Origin: Anaerolineae bacterium
GTDB lineage: Bacteria; Chloroflexota; Anaerolineae; UBA4142; SHND01
Length of the DNA stretch: 64,000 nt
Assembly (NCBI GenBank): GCA_020851635.1
Contig: JADZCJ010000015.1
Location: forward strand, 1-64,000
Direction of reading: 5' to 3'
Position 1 is the first letter of the stretch. Each line of letters starts with the position of its first letter. This document shows, one piece after another, positions 33,796 through 42,682 of the stretch. The notes beneath the pieces are model-generated. The model saw nothing but the letters and a program-made list of their open reading frames with translations, was not told the origin of the DNA and ran no database searches. The translations under genes and the position numbers were made by a program.

Positions 33796-35151
33796 TCATG
33801 GAACGATCGTAAACGACCACTTGGTCGCCGCACTGCATCCGAACGCATTGCACGCTCTCACTTTCCACACATACCGCATCCCGTGGTTGAGAGCCGAAAA
33901 GGTGTACTCGGTCTCGCTCGCGGTCAGGTTAACGCGCATATACACATGCCTCGGCGGCGACTCGACAACCTTTAGTCTGTAAAAATCGGCGCAGTTTGTT
34001 TCCTCCCAATCAATCTTGACCGGTCCGAACGGGAGTTGTGCCCCGTTTGCAGGTGACAGCAGAACCGGTTTTGACGGCTGTGACGTGCAACTTGATGGCA
34101 GGCGCGTGGGGGTCGGCGTGGGCGTTAGTGTTGGCGTCGGCGGGGCATTGAGATAAACATCCTGAATCACGGTCAGACTACCGTCGGCATAGTTGGTCAC
34201 ATAAACACGATTGGTCTGCAGGTTGATCGCGATGCCCTGCCCGCCTTCGTCCCGGTCCTGGTGTCCAACATCGAGGGTGGTCAAAAGCTCGCCGCTCTTG
34301 GTGTCCAGCACCTGCACCACATCGTTCCATGCATCCACCACAAACAGATGGTCCGTTTTATAGTTTACGGCAATACCGTAGGCAGGTCCCGGCAGTTGAA
34401 TGGTCCTGAGCGGGTAAAAGCCGTCCTTGGCGAATACATGCAATGTGTTGTCATGGCGGTTCCCGATGAAAATTTCTCGCGAGTGCAAATTTTCTGTCAC
34501 CGCAAACGCGCCGGGACCGATCGAGACGGGCGATGTCAGACCGTTGTCACGCGTATTCAGCACATACAGGTTGCCGGTTTGCCAACCCGGCACATATATA
34601 CCCCAATAACCAAATGCCATTAGCCCGGGCGCATCATTTGGCAGTGGAATGGTCGCCAACAAGCTGTCCAGATTGACGTCAAACACACTGATGCCGGAAG
34701 AACCAAAATTCCCGACAAAGACCTTGTCGTTCGCCGCAATCACACTCCAGGGCAATTTCCCTGTCGGAATCCAGCGCAGAACTTGCAAGGAGTAGGCGTC
34801 GAGCAGCGAAACACTGTTGGAATCGCGATTTGTAACATACAGCTTGTCGAAACCCCACATCGCGAGTTGATTCGGGTGCAGCCCCTGACTGTATGCGCAT
34901 GTCCCCAAAGTCAGGTCTTGTCCATCCAACGTTTGAATGCAGCTGGCATCAAACATGGCGACATAGACCCGATTGATGCTCCAGTTGACCGCGACGCCCT
35001 TGAGATGTGTCCCCACCGGAATCGTCGTGACCACGTAGGGCAAACTGACTGCGGACGCGCGCGACGCATCAATCCGTGGCGTTGGCGCGAGGATGCTCAG
35101 GACCGCCACCACAAAGAATCCGCACCCCAGCGCAAACCATTTTTTCTTCAT
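33796..35151 (-). CDS. Secreted beta-propeller protein with C-terminal Fn3-like domain
   Basis: A 451-residue exported protein. The signal peptide is KKKWFALGCGFFVVAVLSILA (cleavage near residue 28). Residues 38-330 are YVTN-type beta-propeller blades with recurring short motifs (VYVAMFDASCIQTLDG, LYVTNRDSNSVSLLDA, VFVGNFGSSGISVFDV, LFVVDAWNDVVQVLDT). A Pro/Thr linker (332-345) leads to a fibronectin-III-like domain (about 355-451) ending with RYVWKVRACNAFGCSAATKWSFTIV. It is likely a surface scaffold or sensor; no catalytic motif is seen. AGGAGGT precedes the ATG at 35151. Confidence 0.8.
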   Translation of the reverse strand: MKKKWFALGCGFFVVAVLSILAPTPRIDASRASAVSLPYVVTTIPVGTHLKGVAVNWSINRVYVAMFDASCIQTLDGQDLTLGTCAYSQGLHPNQLAMWGFDKLYVTNRDSNSVSLLDAYSLQVLRWIPTGKLPWSVIAANDKVFVGNFGSSGISVFDVNLDSLLATIPLPNDAPGLMAFGYWGIYVPGWQTGNLYVLNTRDNGLTSPVSIGPGAFAVTENLHSREIFIGNRHDNTLHVFAKDGFYPLRTIQLPGPAYGIAVNYKTDHLFVVDAWNDVVQVLDTKSGELLTTLDVGHQDRDEGGQGIAINLQTNRVYVTNYADGSLTVIQDVYLNAPPTPTLTPTPTPTRLPSSCTSQPSKPVLLSPANGAQLPFGPVKIDWEETNCADFYRLKVVESPPRHVYMRVNLTASETEYTFSALNHGMRYVWKVRACNAFGCSAATKWSFTIVP

Positions 35152-35261
35152 TTTGCACCTCCTAACCTCATAGTGTCCACACCCAAGGTCAGAGATGCGT
35201 TACCGTTCTGTTCCGCATTGGTTACAATCGAGTCCAAAAATCAATGTTTCTGTCCATAGGA

Positions 35262-35298
35262 ACAAAAAAACCCCTGACCGGGAAAGTGTCAGGGGTTG
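35262..35298 (-). terminator. Rho-independent terminator after the cyclase fusion
   Basis: Minus-strand stem CCCCTGAC/GTCAGGGG (35271-35278, 35288-35295) followed by seven T. It lies 65 bases after the stop of the 35363-39007 gene. Confidence 0.9.
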
Positions 35299-35362
35299 GA
35301 CGTGCGTTCAACCAAAAAGTCCGTTGGGTCAGCGCGCTCGTGCGCCAACTCGATATTCAAGT

Positions 35363-38300
35363 TCAATGCGGCTCAACTCGCACCTGCTTGATCAGTGTCG
35401 AGACGATTGGCAATGGTTCGAGCCCCTTGACCCACGGGCGCAAGACGAGACAGTCGATTTTCGCGTCATACCCCAGTGGCATGAGCAGGATGCGCTCGGC
35501 GACGAGGATCCGGTCCGCTTCCCGATACATTGCCATTCGCTGCGCGCGATCGCGCACCTGAACGGCGTCCTCGACCAAATCCATATACCGCGCCCCCAGC
35601 ACATCCGGGGTCAGCCACAGATGAAACGCGACCAATAGGCGCAAAAAGTTATCAGGGTCAGGATAGTCGCCGACCCATCCAAAAACTCCGCAATGGCTGA
35701 TTGGTCTATTGATAGCTTGGTCGAACTCGACCGGATACAGCTCTGCACGAACGTTTAGGATGTCTTGCCACTGACGAACGATCATTTGGCTCAGTTTGGC
35801 AAGATGGGGGTAATGTTCAAGAATCAAAGGAGGAAAACCGACTCCGTCGGGATACCCCGCTTCGGCAAAAAGGTGGCGCGCTTGCTCGGGATCAAAGCGG
35901 AGATTCAATTCGGGTGAATGAGCCGCCACCGCCGGGTGAACCATCCCACCGCGCGCAGGAACGGAGTCTATGGCGCCCGCAATCGCTTCCAGATCGAGCG
36001 CGTGCGCCAGGGCGCGCCGCACCCGCACATTATTCAAGGGCGGTAACTGCGCATTGAACTCTAGAAATTCTGTCGAAAGATTGTGTTTGTCTTCCAATCT
36101 CGTTGTTTCGAAAGGCGCATTCGGTTCGCGCCCCAATACAAATATCGAATCTCCCTCACCTCGCAGAAAGGTGCGCCAACGCTCATCTTCACCTCCGATA
36201 AACCGAATTTCAGCACGCCCTACATTTCCGCTAACCTCGCCAAAATAATCTCGGTTGCGCTGCAATACCATGCCATCTGCGTCAAGTCGCAGCAGGCAAT
36301 AGGCGCCATTCGAGACGATGTGCGCTGGCTCGCACCATTCATCGCCATAACGTTCGACCGTCGCGCGGTGAAGCGGAAAGGTGATGGGGTTGGCGAGGAT
36401 ATAGGGCAAGAACGCCACAGGTCGCGCCAGTCGCACCTCGAACGTCAGAGCGTCGAGTGTCTTGATCCCCACTGAATCCGGGTCTGGATTGCGGCCCTCT
36501 CGAAATGCTCTCGCTCCAACAACCTCATCCAGGAGCTGGGAATAAAAGGATGCGACTCCGGGTCTGAGGTTTCGCTTCCAGGCCCATTCAAAATCTGCTG
36601 CGGTGACGGGTGTGCCATCTGTCCAACGCACGTCGTCCCGCAAGTGAAAAACATAGCGCGTCCCTTTGTCCATCACCTGCCATGACCGAGCGACATTAGG
36701 AATCACATTGAGCTCGGCGTCGAGTTCCACCAGCCCCGCAAAAATGTTCCAGTACGTCCAAGTTTCGCCAATGAACCTCATTTTGGGAGGATCAAGGGAG
36801 GGCAGCGTCTCGCTCGACTTTAGCATGACAAGCTCACCGGCAGGTTCGACTTTGGTTGACGCGGTCCGGGCTTGTCGTTCGCGCAGCTGCTGCCCTAATT
36901 CAAACGCCTTTTCATTCGCAGCGTGCGCTTGATCAAATTCAAAATTCGCATGATAAATCAGTCCCAACTTGAGCCATGTTCTCGTCGCGCGTTCCCGGTC
37001 TCCCGTCTCCATTAATAATTCGATCGCGCGCTCATAGAACGTGAGCGCCTCTTCGGGGGCATCCTCCAGCCGCGTCTTGTCCCCTGCCCGAAGCAAATAG
37101 CCAATCGCCTTGTCGCGCTCGCCCGCGCGGTCAAAATGATATGCCAGCAATCCCAGGAATTCGTCTTGACGGTCGCCAAACAATTCTTCCAGCGTCATAC
37201 CCACCCTGCGGTGGAACTCGCGCCGCCGCTCATTGGGGAGCGAACCGTATGCCGCTTCCTGTGTCAGCGAATGCTTGAACATGTATTCCAGTTCGGGGCG
37301 TCGCGCCTTTTCACGGACCAGGTCTGCCCGCTGCAGCTGCGCCAGGTGTGTCTCGAGTTCGCGCTCGGCACCCGCGATCGCTTGCAGCACGCGATAGAGA
37401 AACGTCTTGCCAATCACCGACGCGAGCTGCAGCGTGCGCCGTAAATCACTGTCCAACCGATCAATGCGCGCAAGCAGGACCCCTTGCAGGGTGTCAGGGA
37501 TCTGGAGCTTGGAACTTGGAGCTTGGGCGCGCCGCGAGCCGTCGCCATTCCGAATGATTTCCCTTTGTTCGATCAGATGACGGACAATCTCTTCGAGATA
37601 AAACGGATTCCCCTCCGCGAGTGCGAGAATCGAACGCCGAGTGGTGTCGGGCAGTTCGGCGGCTTCCAGCAGATTATTCACGAGACGATTCTGTTCGTCG
37701 CTAGAGAGTGGTTTGAGATTGACCTCGGTGTAGCGATGTTCGTAATTGGTGCGCGCCGCTTGCATGACACGCCACGAGCCATGATCTCGTTCGACCCGCA
37801 TCATTGCAAGCAGCATCAGCGGCACGCGATTGGTGAGGGCAAAGAGCTGTTCGAGTGTCTCGAGCGTCGAAGGGTCTGCCCAGTGCAAATCCTCCAAGAT
37901 GAGGACCGTCGGCTGCTGCTCTGCCATCCGCGAAAAATAACCGGAAATCGCGAGTTGTGTTTGACGCTTGAGCGTTTCACCGTCGAATTGCTTGACCTGC
38001 TCTGCTGCCTCTCCTTCCAATTTCACGCCGAGCAGTTGAGCGAGATAAGGGAAAACCTCATCCGATTTGTCTGCAAACAACTCTTTGACGCGTCGTCGGA
38101 GTGGCACTTTGATGCGGAATTCCGGTTCGCCCTCCGACAACCCCAGGTCGTTTTGAAGCAGCTGTGTGATCGTCCAGAATGGCAGCGCTCGACCGAACGA
38201 AAGCGCTCGCCCCTCCAAAAAGCGCACGGTGCCTGAATTGAGCGCACCTCGCGCCTCTTCGACGAGACGAGTCTTGCCGATGCCTGCCTCGCCCAACACA

Positions 38301-39007
38301 AAGACAATTTGCCCGTGTCCTTTGTACAATTCGTTCAACGCCTCGCGCAATTGTGTCAATTCGCGCTCGCGTCCGACGAGCGGCGAGGTCAAGCCCTCGA
38401 TGCCGCGACCGCTCGAAAAGCCGGCGCGCGCATCCACGGCTTGAAAAACGTGAACCGGCTCCGCTTTGCCCTTGACGGCAATTTCGCCCAGGTCTTGAAG
38501 TTCAAAGGCATGGCGCACGAGACGCGCGGTAGCGTCGGAAATCAGAACGCGTCCGGGGTGCGCGGCGCTCTGCAGGCGCGCGGCAAGATTCACCGCGTCA
38601 CCCACCGCGAGATACTCTTTATGTTCGGGAGCGCCGACCGCGCCGACGACGACCGTGCCGGTATGGATGCCGACGCGCATTTGCAGGTTTTCGATATAGC
38701 CGTGCAAGCTGTGCGCATAGTCATCCATCGCGCGTTGAATTTCCAAGCCCGCTTTTACGGCGCGCACCGGGTCATCTTCGTGCGCGTGCGGCGCGCCGAA
38801 AAAGGCGAGGACGCCATCGCCCAGCAGCTGCGCCACCGTCCCCTCATAGCGCGTGACTGCCTCACTCACGCGCTGATGCGCGCCGTTGACGATCTCTTTC
38901 CATTCTTCGGGATCGAGTTTTTCCACCAGAGTGGTCGAGCCGACAATGTCAGTAAAGAGGATCGTGACAGGGCGGCGTTCGTCCATTGACTCTTTTTCTC
39001 TACTCAT
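35363..39007 (-). CDS. Class III nucleotide cyclase - AAA ATPase - TPR - SBP5 fusion protein
   Basis: A 1214-residue soluble signalling protein. Residues 12-190 are a class III adenylate/guanylate cyclase domain: metal-binding Asp20 (FTDIVGST) and Asp64 (LLGDGVLAFFG), and transition-state Asn140 and Arg144 (GDAVNLAARL). Residues 205-500 are an AfsR/MalT-type ATPase with Walker A GEAGIGKT (239-246) and Walker B near ILEDLHWADPS. A helical TPR-like part follows (about 500-720). From about residue 735 to the end is a complete family-5 peptide/solute-binding domain (LEPSLDPP-like start, WTDGTPVTAADFEWAWKRN, GVFGWVGDYPDPDNFLRL). No signal peptide or span is visible, so a binding domain normally outside the cell would be in the cytoplasm. 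A TAGAAT box ends seven bases before the ATG (leaderless). Confidence 0.85.
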   Translation of the reverse strand: MSREKESMDERRPVTILFTDIVGSTTLVEKLDPEEWKEIVNGAHQRVSEAVTRYEGTVAQLLGDGVLAFFGAPHAHEDDPVRAVKAGLEIQRAMDDYAHSLHGYIENLQMRVGIHTGTVVVGAVGAPEHKEYLAVGDAVNLAARLQSAAHPGRVLISDATARLVRHAFELQDLGEIAVKGKAEPVHVFQAVDARAGFSSGRGIEGLTSPLVGRERELTQLREALNELYKGHGQIVFVLGEAGIGKTRLVEEARGALNSGTVRFLEGRALSFGRALPFWTITQLLQNDLGLSEGEPEFRIKVPLRRRVKELFADKSDEVFPYLAQLLGVKLEGEAAEQVKQFDGETLKRQTQLAISGYFSRMAEQQPTVLILEDLHWADPSTLETLEQLFALTNRVPLMLLAMMRVERDHGSWRVMQAARTNYEHRYTEVNLKPLSSDEQNRLVNNLLEAAELPDTTRRSILALAEGNPFYLEEIVRHLIEQREIIRNGDGSRRAQAPSSKLQIPDTLQGVLLARIDRLDSDLRRTLQLASVIGKTFLYRVLQAIAGAERELETHLAQLQRADLVREKARRPELEYMFKHSLTQEAAYGSLPNERRREFHRRVGMTLEELFGDRQDEFLGLLAYHFDRAGERDKAIGYLLRAGDKTRLEDAPEEALTFYERAIELLMETGDRERATRTWLKLGLIYHANFEFDQAHAANEKAFELGQQLRERQARTASTKVEPAGELVMLKSSETLPSLDPPKMRFIGETWTYWNIFAGLVELDAELNVIPNVARSWQVMDKGTRYVFHLRDDVRWTDGTPVTAADFEWAWKRNLRPGVASFYSQLLDEVVGARAFREGRNPDPDSVGIKTLDALTFEVRLARPVAFLPYILANPITFPLHRATVERYGDEWCEPAHIVSNGAYCLLRLDADGMVLQRNRDYFGEVSGNVGRAEIRFIGGEDERWRTFLRGEGDSIFVLGREPNAPFETTRLEDKHNLSTEFLEFNAQLPPLNNVRVRRALAHALDLEAIAGAIDSVPARGGMVHPAVAAHSPELNLRFDPEQARHLFAEAGYPDGVGFPPLILEHYPHLAKLSQMIVRQWQDILNVRAELYPVEFDQAINRPISHCGVFGWVGDYPDPDNFLRLLVAFHLWLTPDVLGARYMDLVEDAVQVRDRAQRMAMYREADRILVAERILLMPLGYDAKIDCLVLRPWVKGLEPLPIVSTLIKQVRVEPH

Positions 39008-39014
39008 CGCGTGA

Positions 39015-39020
39015 ATTCTA
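39015..39020 (-). promoter_or_regulatory. -10 box of the cyclase fusion gene, leaderless type
   Basis: TAGAAT (39020-39015) with seven bases to the ATG at 39007. No good -35 box: the region upstream is the relic comEC tail. Confidence 0.55.
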
Positions 39021-39025
39021 GCATA

Positions 39026-39181
39026 CTATTTTTTCGCCTGCATTTGAATCCTTTCTCTATCCACTACCAACGTAATCGTCCCCCTCTCATCCGTCCGCAG
39101 CACCGTCACGCCCTCCAATAATTTCAACGTCACTCCTGTCGGTTTATCCTGCGGTCTCCGCCCCACAAACAAAACCACCAT
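39026..39181 (-). pseudogene. Relic copy of the comEC 3' end
   Basis: The minus strand encodes VVLFVGRRPQDKPTG and LKLLEGVTVLRTDERGTIT, then a TAG. This matches the last 45 codons of comEC at 39939 in sequence. Positions 39072-39179 match 39985-40092 at 105 of 108 bases by eye. The extreme C-termini then diverge (VVDRERIQMQAKK against SILDGASVTLRAER). It lacks a start codon of its own and is best read as a displaced gene end. Confidence 0.75.
39072..39179. repeat. Direct repeat, left copy (comEC tail duplication)
   Basis: A 108-base segment repeated in the same orientation at 39985-40092, with three mismatches seen by eye. The two copies bracket the hypothetical-DUF4160 cassette. Confidence 0.85.
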
Positions 39182-39182
39182 A

Positions 39183-39233
39183 CAAAAAACAAGCCACTTG
39201 ATCCCCCGGCAGATGCGAGCGTCAGTGGCTTGT
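39183..39233 (-). terminator. Rho-independent terminator of the DUF4160 cassette
   Basis: Minus-strand stem ACAAGCCACT/AGTGGCTTGT (39233-39224, 39198-39189) with a 25-base loop and T6. It stops transcription of the comEC-DUF4160 operon before the relic. Confidence 0.75.
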
Positions 39234-39258
39234 AGAGACGTAAGAACCAACAGGACCT

Positions 39259-39636
39259 TTAGTCGGTACCCAAAAGACTCCCGTCATCCAAAAACTCTAC
39301 GGGTTTTTGATCCGCGCCATTTTCCCACAAGAGCGAAAAGAACCACACCTCATTTTCCCCAATTGTAAAGCTGGCAGGTGACCATAGAGGCATCGTCTGC
39401 TTTGTGAATCCGCCCTTGCCATCAGGAATTTGAACCTCAGCGGCGCTTTCTCGAATTTCCGGCTCATAAGTGACTTGCCAGCCCCATTCACGTCCAGAGT
39501 AGGGATTGCCTTCCGCGTGGAGTCGCGCTGCCAACGCGAGCACCTCATCCAGATCGGGGATAAGGATGGGTACAGTTACCGAACGCGATTGTCCCTGGCG
39601 GGGATGGGTTTCAAGAGTTACCAGTGCAGTACTCAT
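39259..39636 (-). CDS. Small protein of unknown function coupled to DUF4160
   Basis: A 125-residue soluble protein. It starts with SVTVPILIPDLDEVLALAARL, then an aromatic-rich segment (YSGREWGWQVTYEPE) and ENEVWFFSLLWENG. I do not recognise a family; it does not look like DUF2442, the usual partner of DUF4160. Its ATG at 39636 overlaps the TGA of the DUF4160 gene (ATGA), so translation is coupled. The pair lies inside a duplicated region of the comEC 3' end, which suggests they arrived together. It could be an antitoxin or a co-factor; unproven. Confidence 0.65.
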   Translation of the reverse strand: MSTALVTLETHPRQGQSRSVTVPILIPDLDEVLALAARLHAEGNPYSGREWGWQVTYEPEIRESAAEVQIPDGKGGFTKQTMPLWSPASFTIGENEVWFFSLLWENGADQKPVEFLDDGSLLGTD

Positions 39637-39917
39637 CGTCGTTTTGCGCTTTCCCTCTCCCACGCTTTCCGAATGTAAGCCCTGTTGTGACCAATGATTC
39701 GTTCAATTTCATTCAACTCATGCTCCCGGTAACCGCGCACCCATGCAGGGGCGACCGGGTCAATCCAAAATTTTGCCTGTTTGCGTTCGCGACGAACATG
39801 AACGTGAATTGGTTCCCCCAAATCAGACATAAAGAAGGAGAACTCGTATCCCTTCTCTCGCAAGATAACAGGCACTCGAAGATTATAGTCAGCGCACGTA
39901 CTGTCGTCAAACCGCAT
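39633..39917 (-). CDS. DUF4160-family protein
   Basis: A 94-residue protein matching the DUF4160 pattern: VPVILREKGYEFSFFMSDL followed by EPIHVHVRRERKQAKFWIDPV and a C-terminal HELNEIERIIGHNRAYIRKAW. DUF4160 proteins are usually encoded with DUF2442 partners, and the pair has been proposed to be a toxin-antitoxin or mobile module. The partner here is different. The ATG at 39917 is chosen; a TTG at 39938 directly after the comEC stop is possible. The gene is probably read from the comEC transcript. Confidence 0.75.
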   Translation of the reverse strand: MRFDDSTCADYNLRVPVILREKGYEFSFFMSDLGEPIHVHVRRERKQAKFWIDPVAPAWVRGYREHELNEIERIIGHNRAYIRKAWERESAKRR

Positions 39918-39938
39918 AGTTTCTGTCTTTGTTTTCAA

Positions 39939-42353
39939 CTATCTCTCCGCTCGTAACGTGACACTTGCACCGTCCAAGATGGAGGTAATCGTCCCCCGCT
40001 CATCCGTCCGCAGCACCGTCACGCCCTCCAATAATTTCAACGTCACTCCTGTCGGTTTATCCTGCGGTCTCTGCCCCACAAACAAAATCACCGTCTCGGG
40101 CGTCACCCGTTCCAGAAACTCTTTTTCCACATCATTCGGCAGCACCGCCACATCCGCATCCAACACAACAGCGCTCTCCAACAACTCTTTTTGCTCGCTT
40201 GCCGTCAACCTCGGCGCCATCAAGAACGTTGTACCTTCTGTGTCTATTCGCAACACAGTATTCGTTGTTGGTCGTTCGTCCTTCGTCCCAAGTACTACCT
40301 CCAGCTCCGCCGCTCCCGCACGCAGCGTCATCCCCGGCGCCGCCTCATGCGCGGACAACCCCCGCGTCTCGACCAACTCGCGCCATTTCTCAAAACTCAC
40401 TCCCGGGCGCGCAGGCGCGCTCGGCTCCAGCACCTGTCCCACGTCATACCGCTCCAACACCGCATTCAGCGAGGAAAGATTGTCATTATCCAGATGCGTT
40501 GCGACCACCAGGTCAAGCCGCCGGTCCCAGGGCGGTAATTGATTCCCCAGAAAACTCAACAGCGTATTCGGTTCCCCCGTCCCATTGATCAGGATGCGAT
40601 AATCATCACCCGTCCGCACAAACGTCGCATCGCCCTGTGACGCCCCGACGAATATCACCCGCGTTCGTCCATCGCTCCAAGCCACGGCACTCGCCCACAC
40701 AAACACCACACCCGTCGCCAACAGCGCGATCGGAATCCAGATGTGCGAGAACATCATTCCCAGCGCGCGGCGCACCCCCAGCCACGTCACGGCGGCAAGC
40801 GCGGCGTAAAACAGGAGGGCGGCTGTCATGTCCACCCGCTCTACGGCGAACGAACCATACGGCACCGCCGCCGTTCCCTCGACCACCGAAATTGTATATT
40901 GCAAAAAGACAAACGCACCCCATCCAATCCCCTGCGCGAGCGCGCCCACAATCAATCCGATGATCGGAATCGGCGCGAGCGCATTTGCCAGCATTTGCAG
41001 CAAGGTCGCCGCGCCGCCGAACACCATAATCGCGGGCTGCGCCGGCAAAATCAGGAAATTGGTCAGAAACCCGATCGGCGACACGCGATGAAAATAGACG
41101 ATCAGAAGCGGCGCGGTCACCAGAAACGCGGCGAGCGTGACAATGAACGTGTCGCCAAGCAAATACACAATGCGTTGGGCGCGTCGTGGCTCCATGCGCG
41201 TCGTCAAGCTGCTTTCCATGCGCGCTTGAATCCGCGGAACATAGATCAACAATCCCAGCGTGGCAAGAAATGAAAGTTGAAAGCCAAGGTCCCAAAGCAC
41301 ATACGGGTTCAACAACGTCATGACGAACGCCGCAATCGCCAGCGCATTGATCGCCCAATTCACGCGCCCAAATTCGAGCGCGATCAGCACAAGCGCGCCC
41401 ATGATGCATGCGCGCACCACCGACGCGGACGCGCCGACCAGCAGCGTGTACAACACGAGCATCGCAACAATGATGACCGTCGTGAGATGCCGCGCGGCAA
41501 AACCCGAAATCTGCAGAGGCGCGCCCGTCTGTCCCGCGATCAGCACCCGCGCATAAATCGCATCCGCAGGTCGCCGCACGACGTATACCAGCACGCCGAT
41601 CAGCACGGCGATATTGAATCCTGAAATCGCGATCACATGCGCCGTGTTGGTATCCGCAAACGCCTGTGCCAGCGCATCGGGCAATCCGCGGTCGTCCCCC
41701 AGCAAAATCCCGGTCAAAAGCGCGGCGCTTGGTTCGGGCAACAGTTGGGCAATTGCTCGCTTTGCCTCTGCCTTGAACGCATACACTGCTGCAAAAAACG
41801 AATCGCCTCTGCCGCCGGTAATGGTGTATAAACGCGCGTAACGCACAAGCGTAAACACATGCTCGCGCGCCAAATAGTCGCGATACGAGAAATCCGCGCC
41901 GTCGGGTGGCGTCGTCGGCGCACCATCCACCTGCACCTCATCACCATAGCGCACCGCCGTATCGCGCGGCGCCGAGACCAGCGCCAGACCGCCTGTATCG
42001 CGCCACTGCCCCGCCGTCTGAATCTTGGAGACTCGCACCTTGACCAACGTCTGCGTCTGGCGCACATCCGGCTCATCAACCACCACGCCGACCAATGAGG
42101 CGCGCCCCTGCTCATTAAACTGTGCCAGCTCCAGCTCCGGCTCGCCCGGCAGCGCTAACTGGAACCGCAGCGCGCCCAACACAAGAAAAATCAAAACAAA
42201 GTGCCACAGGCGCAGACGCTCGTCCTTCCAAAACAACAACAAATATCCAAGCGGAATCGCGCTCAACAGCAGCCACACCGCCGTCGGCAGCTCCAGCGAC
42301 GCCGCCAGCACGATTCCTATCACCCAACCCGCAACCAACAAAATGAGAATCAA
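39939..42353 (-). CDS. comEC: ComEC/Rec2-type DNA uptake channel
   Basis: An 804-residue membrane protein of the ComEC family, the channel that takes single-stranded DNA across the inner membrane during transformation. It has N-terminal spans and an OB-like region, a central competence domain (LLTGILLGDDRGLPDALAQAF, HVIAISGFNIAVLIG) with multiple spans, and a C-terminal metallo-beta-lactamase-like part (VIFVGASQGDATFV, VVATHLDNDNLSSLNAVL). The usual HxDxDH metal motif reads HLDNDN, and DGG is missing, so the nuclease site is probably degenerate. The start is uncertain: a TTG at 42353 with GGGGAG upstream, or 42392. The last 50 codons duplicate the relic at 39026. No pilus or comEA genes are in the window. 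Confidence 0.85.
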   Translation of the reverse strand: MILILLVAGWVIGIVLAASLELPTAVWLLLSAIPLGYLLLFWKDERLRLWHFVLIFLVLGALRFQLALPGEPELELAQFNEQGRASLVGVVVDEPDVRQTQTLVKVRVSKIQTAGQWRDTGGLALVSAPRDTAVRYGDEVQVDGAPTTPPDGADFSYRDYLAREHVFTLVRYARLYTITGGRGDSFFAAVYAFKAEAKRAIAQLLPEPSAALLTGILLGDDRGLPDALAQAFADTNTAHVIAISGFNIAVLIGVLVYVVRRPADAIYARVLIAGQTGAPLQISGFAARHLTTVIIVAMLVLYTLLVGASASVVRACIMGALVLIALEFGRVNWAINALAIAAFVMTLLNPYVLWDLGFQLSFLATLGLLIYVPRIQARMESSLTTRMEPRRAQRIVYLLGDTFIVTLAAFLVTAPLLIVYFHRVSPIGFLTNFLILPAQPAIMVFGGAATLLQMLANALAPIPIIGLIVGALAQGIGWGAFVFLQYTISVVEGTAAVPYGSFAVERVDMTAALLFYAALAAVTWLGVRRALGMMFSHIWIPIALLATGVVFVWASAVAWSDGRTRVIFVGASQGDATFVRTGDDYRILINGTGEPNTLLSFLGNQLPPWDRRLDLVVATHLDNDNLSSLNAVLERYDVGQVLEPSAPARPGVSFEKWRELVETRGLSAHEAAPGMTLRAGAAELEVVLGTKDERPTTNTVLRIDTEGTTFLMAPRLTASEQKELLESAVVLDADVAVLPNDVEKEFLERVTPETVILFVGQRPQDKPTGVTLKLLEGVTVLRTDERGTITSILDGASVTLRAER
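39985..40092. repeat. Direct repeat, right copy (inside comEC)
   Basis: Matches 39072-39179 at 105 of 108 bases by eye. It encodes the end of ComEC, residues around RPQDKPTGVTLKLLEGV. Confidence 0.85.
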
Positions 42354-42467
42354 TCCACTCTCCCCGACACGATTGTATCGCTCCCCCCCCAATTTTCAAC
42401 CCCCCTGGGAACGCAAATCTCCGATTTGCGCTTTGCGGTTTCCGATTTGCGCTTTTCCCGCCCGCGC

Positions 42468-42473
42468 TATAAT
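42468..42473 (+). promoter_or_regulatory. -10 box for the small protein at 42483
   Basis: TATAAT with nine bases to the ATG at 42483. TTTGCG with a 16-base spacer is a possible -35 box. A CGCAAATC/GATTTGCG hairpin (42412-42430) lies upstream. Confidence 0.5.
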
Positions 42474-42482
42474 AGCCGCACC

Positions 42483-42674
42483 ATGCCGCAAGCAACACCC
42501 TCTTTGCTCCGCTTTCTTTTCACCGGCATCCCCGGCTGCCGGCAAATGCTCTCCGCGCAAAAATACAAAATGACCACCGCGCGTCCTGAAACCGAACTCG
42601 ACGGTTTGCCCAACCAACAATACACTATCGCGCTCGTCCAACAGATTGCCGCACAGCGCGCACATTCCAAATGA
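42483..42674 (+). CDS. Small protein of unknown function (63 residues)
   Basis: A possible short gene: PSLLRFLFTGIPGCRQ at the start, then PETELDGLPNQQYTIALVQQI. A TATAAT box ends nine bases before the ATG. The stop (TGA, 42672-42674) is followed by GAGGTG and the esterase ATG at 42683, so it would lead a two-gene unit. There is no family and no membrane span. It may equally be a leader peptide or chance frame. Confidence 0.45.
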   Translation: MPQATPSLLRFLFTGIPGCRQMLSAQKYKMTTARPETELDGLPNQQYTIALVQQIAAQRAHSK

Positions 42675-42682
42675 GGTGACCA

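Noticed and set aside
39259-39917. A classical DUF4160-DUF2442 toxin-antitoxin pair
   Set aside because: The coupled partner does not look like DUF2442, so no toxin-antitoxin function is claimed.
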